64,000 nucleotides of DNA, from NCBI RefSeq assembly GCF_021730395.1, contig NC_069378.1:44467001-44531000 (forward strand). The letters are read 5' to 3'. Shown here piece after piece: positions 23,201 through 32,568 of the stretch. The notes below the pieces were generated by a model. The model had not been told where the DNA came from. It ran no database searches and saw only the letters and a program-made list of their open reading frames with translations. The DNA comes from Mercenaria mercenaria (taxonomy: Eukaryota > Mollusca > Bivalvia > Venerida > Veneridae). Numbering within the stretch: the stretch's first letter is position 1; every line of letters begins with the position of its first letter. The position numbers and the translations under genes were made by a program.

Positions 23201-24253
23201 TTCATACACTATTCTATATTAGACAGAGACCCTTGTTTACATTTTACTTATTACCGGTGCTCTTATTATAACTATTTTGTTTGCAAATGCAAAGTACACG
23301 AAGGACTCTTGTACTGACGTTTGCTAAATACACATCGTCTATTAAATTGAGGTTAATCCATGTTCAATTTCCAAATTAAACTGACCTTTCATTTAAAAAA
23401 ATAACTACTCACGATTCGACTAATAAACACAGTCAGTAGCTACATGACACAGAAACGTATAGTATCCATCGATTGCGCGATATGAAAATTAACCTCCCGC
23501 ACACTAGTGTTCCGTTTTATACAGTTCTGAAAATTTTAATACTTATATAGGTTTGTTCGTACGTCTATCTGCTAATTAGTCCGTCACGAAACAGTCAATT
23601 ATAAAGCTAAAAGTTATGAGAGCAAACAAATGTGCAGGTCCTTCAGCATGTTCAATTTAGTTTCAATATAAAAATGTGGTTCCTAATGCGAGATATCTTT
23701 GTGGAATTGAGGTTGAAAGATAAAGTTTAATATTACGAGAAAACGGATAAACAAATAAAGTTTTTGAACGTTTTGCACAAATTATAAATGGATTTTAGTT
23801 TTAAGAAACATTGATTCTCCAGGTAAATTAAAAATCATGGAAAATATGAAAAAGTGCATTGTTATCATGTAACTCTGACATGTATCACGTATCTCTGAAG
23901 TGTACATTGTAGCTGATCACACATGGATAGGTCTGACAGATGAAGGTTCAGAAGGATTGTGGGAATGGTACGACACGCACACATCGCCTTCATTTACTGA
24001 CTCGTACCCAGGAGAGCCAAATGCATTGGAGGGTGACGAAGATTGCGTTTGTGTCGATGCTTGGCATGACTATCGCTGGTTTGGTCATTTGTGCTCGCTG
24101 CAGAAAGCACCACTGTGCGAATCGACGTATGACATACATTTACATTATTACGTTGAACAGAAGTTTTATATCAATAACGTTATATCAAAAGCAACTTTGG
24201 GAAATACATGGTCCTGTTTGATAACTTTATTTTTGCCTCGAAAAACGTTCTAA
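8211..24253 (+). CDS. Secreted C-type lectin domain protein, four coding exons
   Basis: Exons 8211-8262, 11001-11101, 12458-12548 and 23913-24253 join with matching phases (1, 0, 1) to give 194 residues. Residues 1-20 form a signal peptide. A long-form C-type lectin domain spans about 24-152, with cysteines at 25, 36, 54, 126, 128, 142 and 150, the core WIGL at 86-89 and WEW at 98-100. The EPN tripeptide at 116-118 is typical of mannose-type calcium-site-2 ligands. The usual WND is replaced by WFG (137-139), so calcium-dependent sugar binding cannot be assumed. The tail, 153-194, matches nothing I know and might be read-through of a last intron. In the family such proteins are secreted and recognise carbohydrate or other ligands; a role in immunity is inference. 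The last intron is 11.4 kb and full of repeats. A candidate AATAAA lies at 24874-24879. Confidence 0.85.
8450..8657 (-). mobile_element. tRNA-derived SINE, family B, truncated copy
   Basis: Shares ordered landmarks with the fuller copy at 24269-24517: GGGTTTAAAGTCGCA, CAAGCTTTGATGG-like, GAGCGGGCACCT, GACCTTCC and the ATCGATGAGGGGCA block. It lacks the A-box end of the tRNA-like head seen in the other copy. It lies in intron 1 of the lectin gene. Confidence 0.7.
8811..10012. mobile_element. Non-autonomous DNA transposon with terminal inverted repeats
   Basis: The left end GGGCAAAATGGGGTAACTGG and the right end, read on the minus strand as GGGTAAAATGGGGTAACTGG, are inverted repeats of at least 24 bp with one mismatch. 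They are flanked on both sides by TAA (8808-8810, 10013-10015), which looks like a 3-bp target duplication. An internal GTTACCCC..GGGGTAAC motif lies around 9003-9026. The interior is AT-rich with no transposase reading frame. A TAA duplication would suit PIF/Harbinger; if the true duplication is TA, a Tc1/mariner type is possible. It sits in lectin intron 1. Confidence 0.7.
10013..11000. other. Intron sequence before lectin exon 2
   Basis: No separate gene or repeat recognised. The T-rich stretch before 11000 forms the polypyrimidine tract of the exon 2 acceptor (CTCTTTTCAG ending at 11000). Confidence 0.5.
11001..11101 (+). CDS. C-type lectin exon 2 (N-terminal part of the domain)
   Basis: The acceptor AG is at 10999-11000 and the donor GT at 11102-11103. 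In frame it reads ESSCCSDRWTAFQGSCYLFA and continues to FYEAE, the opening strand and first disulfide loop of a long-form C-type lectin domain. It enters in phase 1 and leaves in phase 0. Confidence 0.85.
11400..12350. repeat. Degenerate tandem repeat in lectin intron 2
   Basis: Loosely repeated phrases such as AACTCTGGAGGTCA, TGAAACTTGGCCAGAATG, AAATCTAGGTCAC and AGTCACTTGGTCA return roughly every 110-150 bp. The units are too decayed to set exact boundaries. The phrasing resembles the 145-bp array at 16970-18165. Confidence 0.5.
12458..12548 (+). CDS. C-type lectin exon 3
   Basis: The acceptor TGTACAG ends at 12457 and the donor GTAGGC begins at 12549. It encodes HYCNQHGGNLVHIDNEAEN and on to YLRSIK, the helix-2 and second-cysteine region of the fold. 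It enters in phase 0 and leaves in phase 1, matching exon 4. Confidence 0.85.
12549..14892. other. Start of the 11.4-kb lectin intron 3
   Basis: No further exon recognised. Open stretches near 13.5-14.6 kb are low-complexity and resemble no known domain. The donor of exon 3 is at its left edge. Confidence 0.4.
14893..15130 (-). mobile_element. tRNA-derived SINE, family C, truncated copy
   Basis: Shares with 4005-4397 the blocks TTATATAGCGCC, CGCTTTACATAG, CGCAGCC, AATAGACAG-CTGGTTCTTTA and the GATACA-GCAA block. The tRNA-like head at the other end is missing, so this is a truncated or decayed copy. Confidence 0.65.
15584..15654 (+). tRNA. tRNA-Thr(TGT)-like sequence, probably a pseudogene or SINE head
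   Basis: The A box TTAGCTCAGTTGGTAG is intact. The T arm is a perfect CCTGG/CCAGG stem around a 7-nt loop. The anticodon loop position reads CATGTAA, giving TGT but with A where T33 is expected. The acceptor arms GGCCGGT/TCTGACT pair poorly, with two mismatches, and the anticodon stem is also broken. A T-rich tract follows, as after Pol III genes. A working tRNA is unlikely. Confidence 0.5.
15655..16188. other. Non-coding intron stretch
   Basis: No gene or repeat recognised beyond the T-rich tract directly after the tRNA-like sequence. Confidence 0.35.
16189..16252 (-). repeat. Degenerate tRNA-like fragment (Leu/Ser type)
   Basis: The minus strand reads GTGGCACAGTGGTTAAGGCG followed by TCCGCCTCGGGATCGG, resembling the 5' half of a tRNA-Leu or tRNA-Ser. 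A run of C on the plus strand interrupts it and no B box follows. Probably a SINE fragment. Confidence 0.4.
16253..16969. other. Non-coding intron stretch
   Basis: Contains a poly-C run at about 16867-16882. No exon or mobile element recognised. Confidence 0.35.
16970..18165 (+). repeat. Tandem array of about eight units of roughly 145 bp, rich in TGACCT half-sites
   Basis: The anchor phrase GGGGTCATCTGCTGGTCATG and its variants return near 16980, 17120, 17270, 17410, 17560, 17705, 17850 and 17985. Units also share GTGATTCTAGG, AAGCGTT-TCAAG, CCAGAAACTGTT and GTGACCTTGACCTTTGACC. The array ends with GACCGACAGACGG and a short GC-rich tail to about 18165. A perfect direct repeat TGACCTTTGACCT lies at 17676-17688. 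It is inside lectin intron 3. Confidence 0.8.
18166..18805. other. Non-coding intron stretch
   Basis: No gene or recognisable repeat between the 145-bp array and the palindrome cluster. Confidence 0.4.
18806..19043. repeat. Cluster of four near-identical short palindromes
   Basis: Four 16-18-bp palindromes share the consensus TTAGCGRAATTYCGCTAA: 18806-18823 (TTAGCGAAATTTCGTTAA), 18851-18868 (TTAGCGGAATTACGCTAT), 18933-18948 (TAGCGGAATTCCGCTA, perfect) and 19026-19043 (TTAACGAAATTTCGCTAG). Centre-to-centre distances are about 45, 81 and 94 bp, and the DNA between them is not repeated. This could be a set of binding sites for a symmetrical protein or a decayed palindromic repeat. Confidence 0.8.
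19044..20231. other. Non-coding intron stretch
   Basis: No exon recognised. A small inverted pair GCGACAG/CTGTCGC lies near 20104-20136, just upstream of the LINE. Confidence 0.35.
20232..21896 (+). mobile_element. 5'-truncated LINE (non-LTR retrotransposon, L2/CR1-like)
   Basis: The reverse transcriptase 3' half is readable in pieces: VPQGSVLGP near 20246, the catalytic motif as YDDDSQLYLS near 20341 (YADD expected, so A to D), WMHQNMLKLNTDETEV near 20823, then SKADYCNSLLYG, ITPVLKELHWLPVQHR and FKHAAPKLWNALPAI up to about 21550. The frame changes several times and an unrelated segment interrupts the motif region, so it is dead. The 3' tail has AAGTACTATATAAGTTAGG and ends in ATAATAATAATGATAA, typical of L2-like ends. 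It is inserted in lectin intron 3. Confidence 0.85.
20407..20757. mobile_element. Small element inserted in the LINE, with an internal tandem duplication
   Basis: Edges carry inverted ATGCCCCTGG (about 20409) and CCAGGGGCAT (about 20746). Inside, a unit of about 165 bp with AAAATGAGGTCAAGGTCAAA and GAGGAATGGTCACAGGTTA occurs twice (about 20434-20599 and 20600-20700). It splits the reverse-transcriptase sequence just after the catalytic motif region. Family unknown. Confidence 0.55.
21897..22768. other. Non-coding intron stretch
   Basis: AT-rich, no exon or repeat recognised. Confidence 0.4.
22769..23004. mobile_element. Possible 236-bp inverted-repeat element
   Basis: A perfect 13-bp inverted repeat ACAGAGCTGGTGC (22769-22781) and GCACCAGCTCTGT (22992-23004) bounds a slightly more GC-rich segment. 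No target duplication is evident. A palindrome CCGGTATATACCGG lies inside near 22959. It could be a small MITE or chance. Confidence 0.35.
23005..23912. other. End of lectin intron 3
   Basis: No separate feature recognised. The acceptor of exon 4, TACATTGTAG, ends at 23912. Confidence 0.45.
23913..24253 (+). CDS. C-type lectin exon 4 (ligand-binding region and C-terminus)
   Basis: Entering in phase 1 it reads ADHTWIGLTDEGSEGLWEWY and later SYPGEPNALEGDEDCVCVDA and WFGHLCSLQKAPLCES, ending with TAA at 24251-24253. The EPN motif is present but the WND triplet is not. A possible donor GTATGA lies soon after LCES, so the last roughly 42 codons may be intronic rather than coding. Confidence 0.8.
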
Positions 24254-24268
24254 TTTCAAATTCATATG

Positions 24269-24517
24269 TGTTCGGTTTAACGTCGCACTGGCACAATTGT
24301 AGGTCATGTGTCGTCTTTCCAGCTTTGATGGTTGAGGAAGATCCCATGTCCCCTCATTGCATTATTTCATTGCGGACGGGCACCTAAATAGAATCACTAA
24401 CCTTCCATAAGCCAACCCATGAAATATTCAACGCCCCTAGTAAATCTCGATGCCACATCGGTAAGGGGCAAGTGATTTGAAGTCAGCGACCATAACCACC
24501 CAGCCACTGAAGCACCC
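24269..24517 (-). mobile_element. tRNA-derived SINE, family B, fuller copy
   Basis: On the minus strand the head reads CAGTGGCTGGGTGGTTATGG, an A-box-like Ser/Leu-type start, followed by TCGCTGACTTCAAATC and a degraded B-box region near GGCATCGAGA. The body then runs to CGACGTTAAACC-type sequence. Copy B1 at 8450-8657 shares the body. It lies just downstream of the lectin stop codon. Confidence 0.75.
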
Positions 24518-25388
24518 TTTTAAGATCTGGTCATTCTTGCACACTATTTTCTCGTAAAGGGCAAACAATTTATTTAAACTGGGGAACATACGTCGCTAGA
24601 ATTACACTGTGTATCATTAAAGTTTGCTTGTGCACCGCCGTATGAATACATCTGTGGATGTCTCTTAATTATTTGTTACATGTTAATGTTGCGTTCTGCT
24701 CTACATAGGATGTAGACGGTAGTTTCAAGCCGACGAACAGGCTCAGTCAAACAAAACCTGCAACACTTTTATTTAATATGTCGTATTCTTCAAGCCTCCT
24801 ATGGTTTTCCACGTTTTCTATTACTTTTTGTTTTACTTTTTGTACTCTTTTTGTAAGGCTATTACTAAGCAGTAATAAAGCGCATGTTCTTACATAAAAA
24901 TAATCAAATGACAGTACACACTATTCCTATATAACATAATATTGTTTATTTCCATTACAGTGGCTACGTTAGCATAGTTGGCTGATCACTGAATTGTTTG
25001 CAATGTTTTGTTGTAAAATAGTTATTAAAAGATATCAATGAAAAAACGCTCCTGTCAGTCTTGCTATGATAATGAAAAATGTACTTTTAAATTATGGAGC
25101 CAAACGATTATGGAAGAACTGAACATGACACACCTAAAAGAGATAGTTTCAAATAAGCTTGGCTTTCTACTCAATCCTTCATGCTGTAATTATAATATAT
25201 ATGAATAAAATATTGTTTAAACGAAACCTAAGAGTCTCCAGCTGCAAAGCAGACCACCCCATCCGCTAAATTAAGACTTTTGTTGGAACGATATAGAATC
25301 AACAAAATGCAATTGAATTTTTATGAAATCAGTGATAAAAGATGTTGTCGGGGAAGACGGGATATGGTATGTGGGTTCAACCATGATC
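24518..25388. other. Intergenic stretch
   Basis: No gene recognised. AATAAA at 24874-24879 is a candidate polyadenylation signal for the lectin gene, about 620 nt after its stop and beyond the SINE. Confidence 0.35.
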
Positions 25389-26135
25389 GTGCTGAAAATT
25401 TATTTGAGCATTCAACTTGATTAAGTCAACCGAACATACTTTAACAGACGAGTAATTGTTCAGATATTCTCTACATATCCGGTATATGTACAGGTATGAA
25501 ATTTCAACTATTAAATTATGCTAGGCAGTTTGTCATATTTAGTTCATGCTAAGCCATGGTAAGATTTTACCTAAAGTTAGGGCTTGTCTACAAGTTAAAC
25601 CTAGTTGAAACTGGTTTCCCGAACCAGCTTTTTGCACAGTTATATCGTAAGTTCAAACTTTGTCATAAGCAGGCTTCGTGAGACAGACTCCAATTTGACA
25701 CAAATGAGTTTATTGTTTATTGTATAAATATGAAAAGGCAATGCAAATTTCCATTAAATTACGAAATCAGTGACGTGACAATGACGTCACGTCGGCATAT
25801 TACTTAGCACATGGTACTGCTATATTTTATTTTATAAAGACCAACCAAAACCCGACGGGCTATTTTTTACTGCCACGTGAAAATCATTCTGAATATACTG
25901 GTATAATACAGATATAGTGCACAACTACAGGTGGACAATTTAGGCCCTCCGTGAATTAACATTACTTTATAACTTTATCTGCAAACTTATTCACTCAATC
26001 TCTTTTCAGTATAGGTTTTAAATACTTAGATAAATAACTATCTTACCCTTTAGAAAGAAGTTTGAACAATAAGAGATACATTTCCGATGTCCAATAGTAT
26101 ATTACCACAGTAATTGTTTCTTTGTAGACGCACTT
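25389..26135 (+). repeat. Low-copy dispersed repeat, copy 2 (most continuous)
   Basis: Collinear with 2422-2862 and with weaker patches up to 4640. Its right half also matches the minus strand of about 45852-46050 through GGTGGACAATTTAGGCCC, GCAAACTTATT-A-TCAATC and CTCTTTTCAGTATAGGTTTT. This copy is not interrupted by SINEs. No coding content seen. Confidence 0.6.
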
Positions 26136-26193
26136 TTGTATTTTGAATGTTATGAATTTGGCTATACTATTGGTAAATCAATCCAGTCATCAA

Positions 26194-26196
<3 letters not shown>

Positions 26197-26248
<52 letters not shown>
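26197..26248. repeat. (AT)n microsatellite
   Basis: Uninterrupted AT dinucleotides. Confidence 0.95.
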
Positions 26249-26253
<5 letters not shown>

Positions 26254-26289
26254 CTGAGATATGTGATTATCACGTTTATAATTCCTATA

Positions 26290-26650
26290 AGTGACTTTAT
26301 AAAAACACATACATGAGAATTAATTTTTCCTATTTTTTGATTAAAAATTGAAAAGCGTATGTAAGGGGTACCGGAGGTAAACTGCCTTAATTTTGACGCT
26401 TTGTTTTTGACCATCAATAAGTACAAGTGCCTCTGTGGTGTATTTGTCACAGGGTGAGAAAGGTGCAATATAAGTACATGTACTACATCGTGACATATTT
26501 GTCACGAACGTAAGAAATCATATATTGCCACGGCGGCTCGGGTTCAATTCCCGAATCGAGAATGATTTTTTCTTGATTTCACATTTTATAAAGTTTAGAA
26601 ACAAAAACTCATGTCCTTATGTTCATAATACATTGTATGACGAAACTTTT
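26290..26650 (+). mobile_element. tRNA-like interspersed repeat, family D, copy 1
   Basis: Shares with the minus strand of 54622-54900 the ordered blocks CACATACATGAGAAT, GAAAAGCGTATGT, GGAGGTAAACTG, GGCTCGGGTTCAATTCCCGA (B-box-like), TTTTTTCTTGATTT and AGAAACAAAAACTCATG. The other copy forms part of a TTAA-flanked inverted-repeat element. Confidence 0.6.
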
Positions 26651-29600
26651 ATTCTAAAGAAAAAATATTTTACGCAAATCTGAGTCTAGACGCTTTTACC
26701 CAAACGCTTGTTAAAACGAGTCGTCCGATTGGTTCAAATTAAAAAAAAAAGAGATTGGTGGAAACAAAAATAGCAATATTGGAAAATATGATTGTTCAGA
26801 AACATGAATTTGAATGAGCTGTCATTATATCTACCTTTTAGAAAGATCAAGAACTTTAGTCACATTGAAGGAAAAATAACAAATATATCACTCTGGGCAG
26901 TTATCTGTGCTATTGCAAGAATACTTCAATAGAAGCATTTACTATATATTTTTATGGATGATTAGTTAGTGTGTATGTTATAGGCTAAGTTACTGGCTTA
27001 GAGTCTTTGTGAACATAGATCATATAGATGAAACACTTTACATGCATAAAAGCTAACTATTTAATGTGTAAATTTAAGAAAATGTGGTGTATCGTAGAAT
27101 AACCCGTGTTTTGAGTTCTTATGCGTAAGAATATATCACGAAGGCAAAACTTTGTTGTTGTTGTTGTACGGATACTACGTTTTTTACGCTAGTAGTTACA
27201 AACTTCACGTGGCTTTCATTTATAAAAAGAATTGCACACAGGCGTTTGACGGTATACGGAAAATCCTTTGCACGCGAATGGGTTATCGCAAAATAACTTT
27301 TGATTGAATTTCTTCTATGTGTATGTAGGTTATTTGTCGTGTTAGAATTATTAAGTTGATTAAGTTTTTCACCCGTAAACTGTTAGGATTATTCAATTTT
27401 TTTACGTAGTGTCTTTTCTAAAGATACAATGTACCAAAATCAAATTAATTTACCATTTACGCATATTAAGTAAGTTCGATCACATAAGCAAGGCAACTTG
27501 CTTGAAAACTAAGTATCTCATTTAATTGCGTAGATCTGACCAAAGGCAACGCAAATTGATTAAAAGATGAATATTCCATTTAGTTTAGTAAGCAGAGACC
27601 TCCGTCCAAGAATTTGAAATTCAGTTTGAGACCAGGTTCACAGAGCTGTCCTGCCACTGGTCAGTTTCAAAACTGACCTCAGAATTAACCCGTCAGATAC
27701 TGGAGATTTGATATTAAGCTCAGTATAGTGTCCTCGAGATTAAAAGCATCTTTCAAGATGACGCAGTAAAATCTTAGAGATGAAAAAAGGTATTCTGACG
27801 ATTCGACATGAAAACAATACAAGTAATTGATATGTGACAGTTAAGTGGATCTAATTAGTCAATTCGTGATACAATTCAGAAATATGACGATTGATGTAAA
27901 GTATAGGACTGACCTGTTACAAGAAACAAATAATGCTCCGATTACAAAACAAAACGCTACAACCACCGTCTTCAGCTCGATTCTTATTCTTATATCTGAT
28001 TTCTAAGGAAAAAAGTGGTCATTTGAAGAGGAGATATTTTGCCTGTTTACAGGCGTCAAAAGACTATTTACCATAGGCGTATGATTTTAGCTAATAAAAA
28101 TTGCGGTGGAAAAAGAGCCGATCATCCCATAATTATCAAGTGCATGTATTGCTATATTGTGCAGTGTCTTTATAAAGATATAGTAAAAATAACGTGGTCT
28201 TACGCCATATAAGGATGTAGCTTGAAATGGCGAGACGGTGACCCGCTTTAAAATTTTATATCTTTTTCAGTTTTGCTTACATTTGGATTACACATTCACA
28301 GATGCCAGTTATATGACGTTGAAACACGACATTTTATTGACTTAAAGAAATTATGCTTTTTATATGTATTATTGAATATTATATAATCATAAATATTTTA
28401 TATTTTTTTTTCCAGAAAATATGTCGAATTCTACTTTCACTATGAATTTTGGCTAAATATAGTCTAAATATTTGTTGGTACACAGTCTACAGCCTCATTT
28501 GTATTTTTAGAGAAAAAACAATGGAGGCATTTTTTGAAAAATTCAAAAAATAATAAATGGAAAAATACTGCAAATTGCGCATGACTGTCATATTTGGCAG
28601 GGACGTGCGGAAAAGGGACCCATAGGCTATGGGGTCATCAAGGCCAAGTTTCCAGATTGTGACTGGCATACGCTCCATGCCCATTGGTTGCGATACATGA
28701 TCATTGTTTTTCTCTGGATCCAGGTTTAGATGTATCGCACCTATGTCTCGAGCCACTCCGCCTGAGCCTGGAATACTTAAACCTTGACTCCATAGCATTA
28801 ATACTGAAAGGTAAAAGTGTGTTAACTGGGGTTTCTGTTTGAAGCATGGGCCTTATGCAATTTATCGGTTGCTATAGTTTTAGTATCTGTTTCCTCCTAG
28901 TCTTTCGAAGTCTTGTAATGCCTGCTGCCCAGATATCGATATCTGCCGAACTATTGTATTTTGATTGACTAAACTCATGAATTTCAGTTGTTAAGACTGG
29001 GTATTTCTCAAAATTATCTCTGTTTAGTAAACAGTGTTTACATATTATACCTTTTTGGTGTACCGTAAAAATCCTAATAAAATACCGCATAAGTAATTAC
29101 CGTAAATTTCCAAATAAATACCATGGTGTTATTTGGCTATTATTTAATTTAAATGTAATGAAATGAAAGCGCAGCCAGATGTAAATAGCTCATATAGATT
29201 ATCCGTCAGTATTTGTCATATTAATGATTATTTTTCTTATTATTCTCATAATTTAGTCTTACATTGAATAGCATTTCATAATGTTCTTTTTCAATGCTGC
29301 CTGGGTATATATGTGGTAAAAGGACATAGTGTTAGCATGTGTTTAAAGATGGGTATTTATTAGGTGTTTTACGGTAGCTACATTAGGATATTTATTTATT
29401 TTCTTTGGTTTTACATATTTTTGCGGTATTATTGATACAACTGCAGTGCATTTCCAGTGCAGCACGTCAGTTTGTACGGTAGTCGTCACAACCTATTTTT
29501 ATTGTTTGTATTACAGTGAAAACTTGTGTAATTTCACTAATTTAAAAGAGACTGCCATTGTTATAATTTAAAAACAAACTCAGAGGTTACAATTCATACT

Positions 29601-30533
29601 TTTTACAAAAAAAAAACAAACAACATTTTATTACAGAATATACAGTTACATCATCAGTCATAATTATTTACTTTTATTTTACTAAACAACAGATTTCTTA
29701 AGTTTCATTTAAAATCAGTACAACACGGTGATTGCTGAAGATTTTATTTCTTAGAAACACAAACAGTTTATCAGAACTTATCAATTTATCCATTTTCGAA
29801 TTAGATCTATTACTTTTGCTTGCTAGTCTATTTTGCACCAACAAAAGGGAGATAAGCTGATAACTTTAGGTGTCACTGTGAATATCCCTGGTCAGCAGAG
29901 TTTCCTATTGAAGGTGCAGGGTCTAGTTGTCCCTCATATGTGCGGTAGCCTGACCTTGATGGTTTAGCTGCCTGGTGCTTTAGGTGATCTTCCAACTGCC
30001 GCCATGCTGTTCACTTTTCCAGGTTGCTTTACGTACTTTTCTGGTATTCCTCCTTCACCTGCATTTGCTGTTACGTAGAGAGTGCCGAGTACCGTTTGAC
30101 AAGTGTACTCCCAAGTGTATCTGTTTTACCATCAATTTCTTTGTAAGGCAGCGAATTGTTAATGCCAGCCGGCTATGTACATTCCTTCGGACACACTGAT
30201 AGAGCGGTTAACAGCCTCACATTTTTGTGTACTGGTACCCAGTTTCATCTGTTCTTCAACAGAGTCACTTAGTTTCATTTTGATTATCTCCTGTACTAAA
30301 TGTCTGTCATTTTATTCCATGAACAGGTGGGTTAAAAACTAGAATGCCCCACCTAGAGTTGGTAACACCTCCGCCACAGACGTATGAGCGACGCCCACAG
30401 CTAGAACTGACCTCAGAATACAGTTTACAAATATTGTATATCCACTTAACAAAATCCTTAAACATCATCTAACGGCCAGGAAATCTACAGCTTCTGTCTT
30501 TCATGTTTGCGGAGGGCTTCAAGTCAACATGCA
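26651..30533. other. Long intergenic stretch
   Basis: No gene, RNA or clear repeat recognised. A reading frame of about 100 codons on the minus strand at 28487-28798 matches nothing I know. Around 28020-28140 the minus strand resembles 5813-5900. Confidence 0.4.
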
Positions 30534-31100
30534 GGGGTGGTGATCGGCCTGGAGAGGTTTAACTGTATACAACCGCGGACTTAAAATCAACGTTCTTAAG
30601 TGGTTGTCGCCCTGGACAAGCCTAGGTTGCACTGTATACAACCGCGCGAACTTCCAAGTCAACATTCAACAGAGGGTGCCACCCTGAAGAGGCTGCACTG
30701 TTTACTCCCAAGGACTTCAATTCAATATTCGTCAGTGGTGATCGGTCTGGAGCGCTTGCATCGTATACACTGCCGCCGATTTCAATTTCAACAGTGGTGT
30801 TCGCCCTGGAAAGGTTGCACTGTATACAACCGCGGACTTTTCAAGTCAACATTTAGCAGTGATGGTCGCCCTGGAGAGGGTGCACTGTATACAACCACGG
30901 ACTTTTCAACTCAGCATTCAACAGTGGTGGTCGCCCTGGAGAGGCTGCACTCTATGCAGCCACGGATACAGCTGTGGTGGTCGCCCTGGAGAGGGTGCAC
31001 TGTATACAATCGCTCGGACTCTCAGTCAACAGCCAGCTGTTATAGTCCCTGGAGAGGTTACACTGCACAGTCTTGTGAGGACTTCATGTCAGGATTCAGA
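30534..31100 (+). repeat. Minisatellite of about nine degenerate units near 65 bp
   Basis: Units share GTGGTGGTCGCCCTGGAGAG, GTTGCACTGTATACAACCGC, GGACTTTTCAAGTCA and ACATTCAACA. Starts fall near 30534, 30600, 30672, 30735, 30794, 30859, 30924, 30976 and 31041, with unit lengths of about 52-72 bp. It is more GC-rich than its surroundings. Open frames across it reflect the repeat, not a gene. Confidence 0.8.
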
Positions 31101-31522
31101 AAGAAACTGTTCTAATTGATTTTGATGCCGTTTGCACTGGTTTTAGATTGCAATTTCTGCAGGAAATCTGTAATATGCAGTTTGTAGGATGTATACCAGT
31201 ATTGCAACATTATAATAACAAAATATACAACTTATTCAAGTTTACATCAAGCGAGGGGGGAGAACCAAGTATCTGACTTTCCGTAGTTGGAACTGCTTAC
31301 AGTTTTCTTTTCTTTGATAGCTTTTTCTGACCTCGCCCTCACATTTTAGAAATGCATGGAGTGCCTGGTTATCAATGGAAAGTGGAAGTCACTAGCGGCT
31401 CCAGGGTTGGATGGGGGGGGGGGGGGAGGTCATCCGGCATGCACTTCCCCCCATCCCCCTACCCACACACACCCCTTAAATCGCCGGAGCATACGTAGAT
31501 CTAATTTGTATTTTGTTCTGGA
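31101..31522. other. Intergenic stretch
   Basis: No gene seen. A poly-G run lies near 31411-31427, followed by a C-rich stretch. Confidence 0.4.
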
Positions 31523-31725
31523 TGATCAAAAATGCAAAATTTGCATTCTTCCCTCTCGTTACGCTCGCATAAGTAATTTGACTTTAGTTGTAGGTGAAAG
31601 ATATAAAATATGCATTTTGTTTCGTTTGCTATGCTGGCATAGGTAATTTGTCTTTTGATATGGGTGAAAAAATAAAATATGTATTTTTCTCGTTCGCTAC
31701 GCTCGCACAATAAAAATCCCACAAA
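31523..31725 (+). repeat. Three tandem units of about 70 bp
   Basis: A phrase beginning AAAATATGCATTTT, followed by TCGTT-GCTACGCTCGCAT, AGGTAATTTG and a GGGTGAAA block, is repeated three times with decay. It may be part of an unclassified element that continues to about 32085. Confidence 0.55.
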
Positions 31726-32300
31726 GTTTGCACGAGCTCCTGTAACGCAATTTACCATTTCTATGTTAAATAGCTTTTAGTAACCTCTCCCCATAAAAAT
31801 CCTCAAACATCGGGCTGAGAAATTCTGAGATACTTACGCAAGAGTAAGTTTGACCAGTCATAAAACATGGACATAAATTGTGTCACAAAACCTGTTCTTG
31901 TTTTTTTTTCAATACCAAATAAAGTAGGCTACATTTGTACCTCAGAACGCCCAGAATGCACCAGATGGATCTATTGTTTTCAAAATATTCTGGGGGGTGG
32001 GGGACATTCTCCCGGATCCCCCTAATTGCACTACTACAAATATTTTACGACCCCCTAACGACAAATCCTGTATCCGCCCCTGGAAGTGAGTAGTTAGCTG
32101 TTGCAGCAGACACAGCAGTTGACAGCTACAACTGGCAGCAGTTAATGCAAAAAATAAATAAATAAATAAATAAATAAAATAAAAAAAATAAAAAAAAAAA
32201 TCATGATCATTGAATAAATTAATCAATGGTCCCATCAATTATCTAAATCATTTAATTCAGTATACTATATAGAAGATATTTTCAACAAGAGAGAGTTTTG
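31726..32300. other. Intergenic stretch
   Basis: No gene. An A-rich AAAT-type microsatellite lies at about 32145-32202. Confidence 0.4.
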
Positions 32301-32378
32301 CTTGTTTATTTGTTTCGAGTTTAGCGTCTTTTTTTAATTGCATTTCAGTTATGTAACGGCGTATAATTAACCTAACCT
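32301..32378 (-). mobile_element. SINE family A, tail fragment
   Basis: Matches only the tail end of family A (TTTATTTGTTTCGAGTTTAG, CATTTCAGTTATGTAACGGC, TTAACCTAACC). The sequence before it, GATATTTTCAACAAGAGAG, is also found directly before the full copy at 32569, so this may be a local duplication. Confidence 0.6.
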
Positions 32379-32568
32379 TTTACAAACAGAATTGAATGAG
32401 AAAAAATGGAATTGTTTTATGTATCTCAAAGATATTAATTCTGCTTTGTTATTATTTAATAGGTCTGTAGAATTATACAAAAACAAGTGTAACATATTTG
32501 TATGTATGCCATAAAAAAAAAGTTAAAATGTTAATAAAAAAAGATATTTTCAACAAGAGAGTTTTTTC
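32379..32568. other. Spacer between two SINE family A copies
   Basis: AT-rich, ending with the phrase GATATTTTCAACAAGAGAG that also precedes the fragment at 32301. Confidence 0.4.

Noticed and set aside
28487-28798. A 103-codon minus-strand frame
   Set aside because: It matches no family I recognise and shows no convincing splice sites. It could be chance or an unknown element.
30600-31119. Overlapping open frames of 86-171 codons
   Set aside because: They run across a minisatellite and consist of repeated phrases. Repeat structure explains them.
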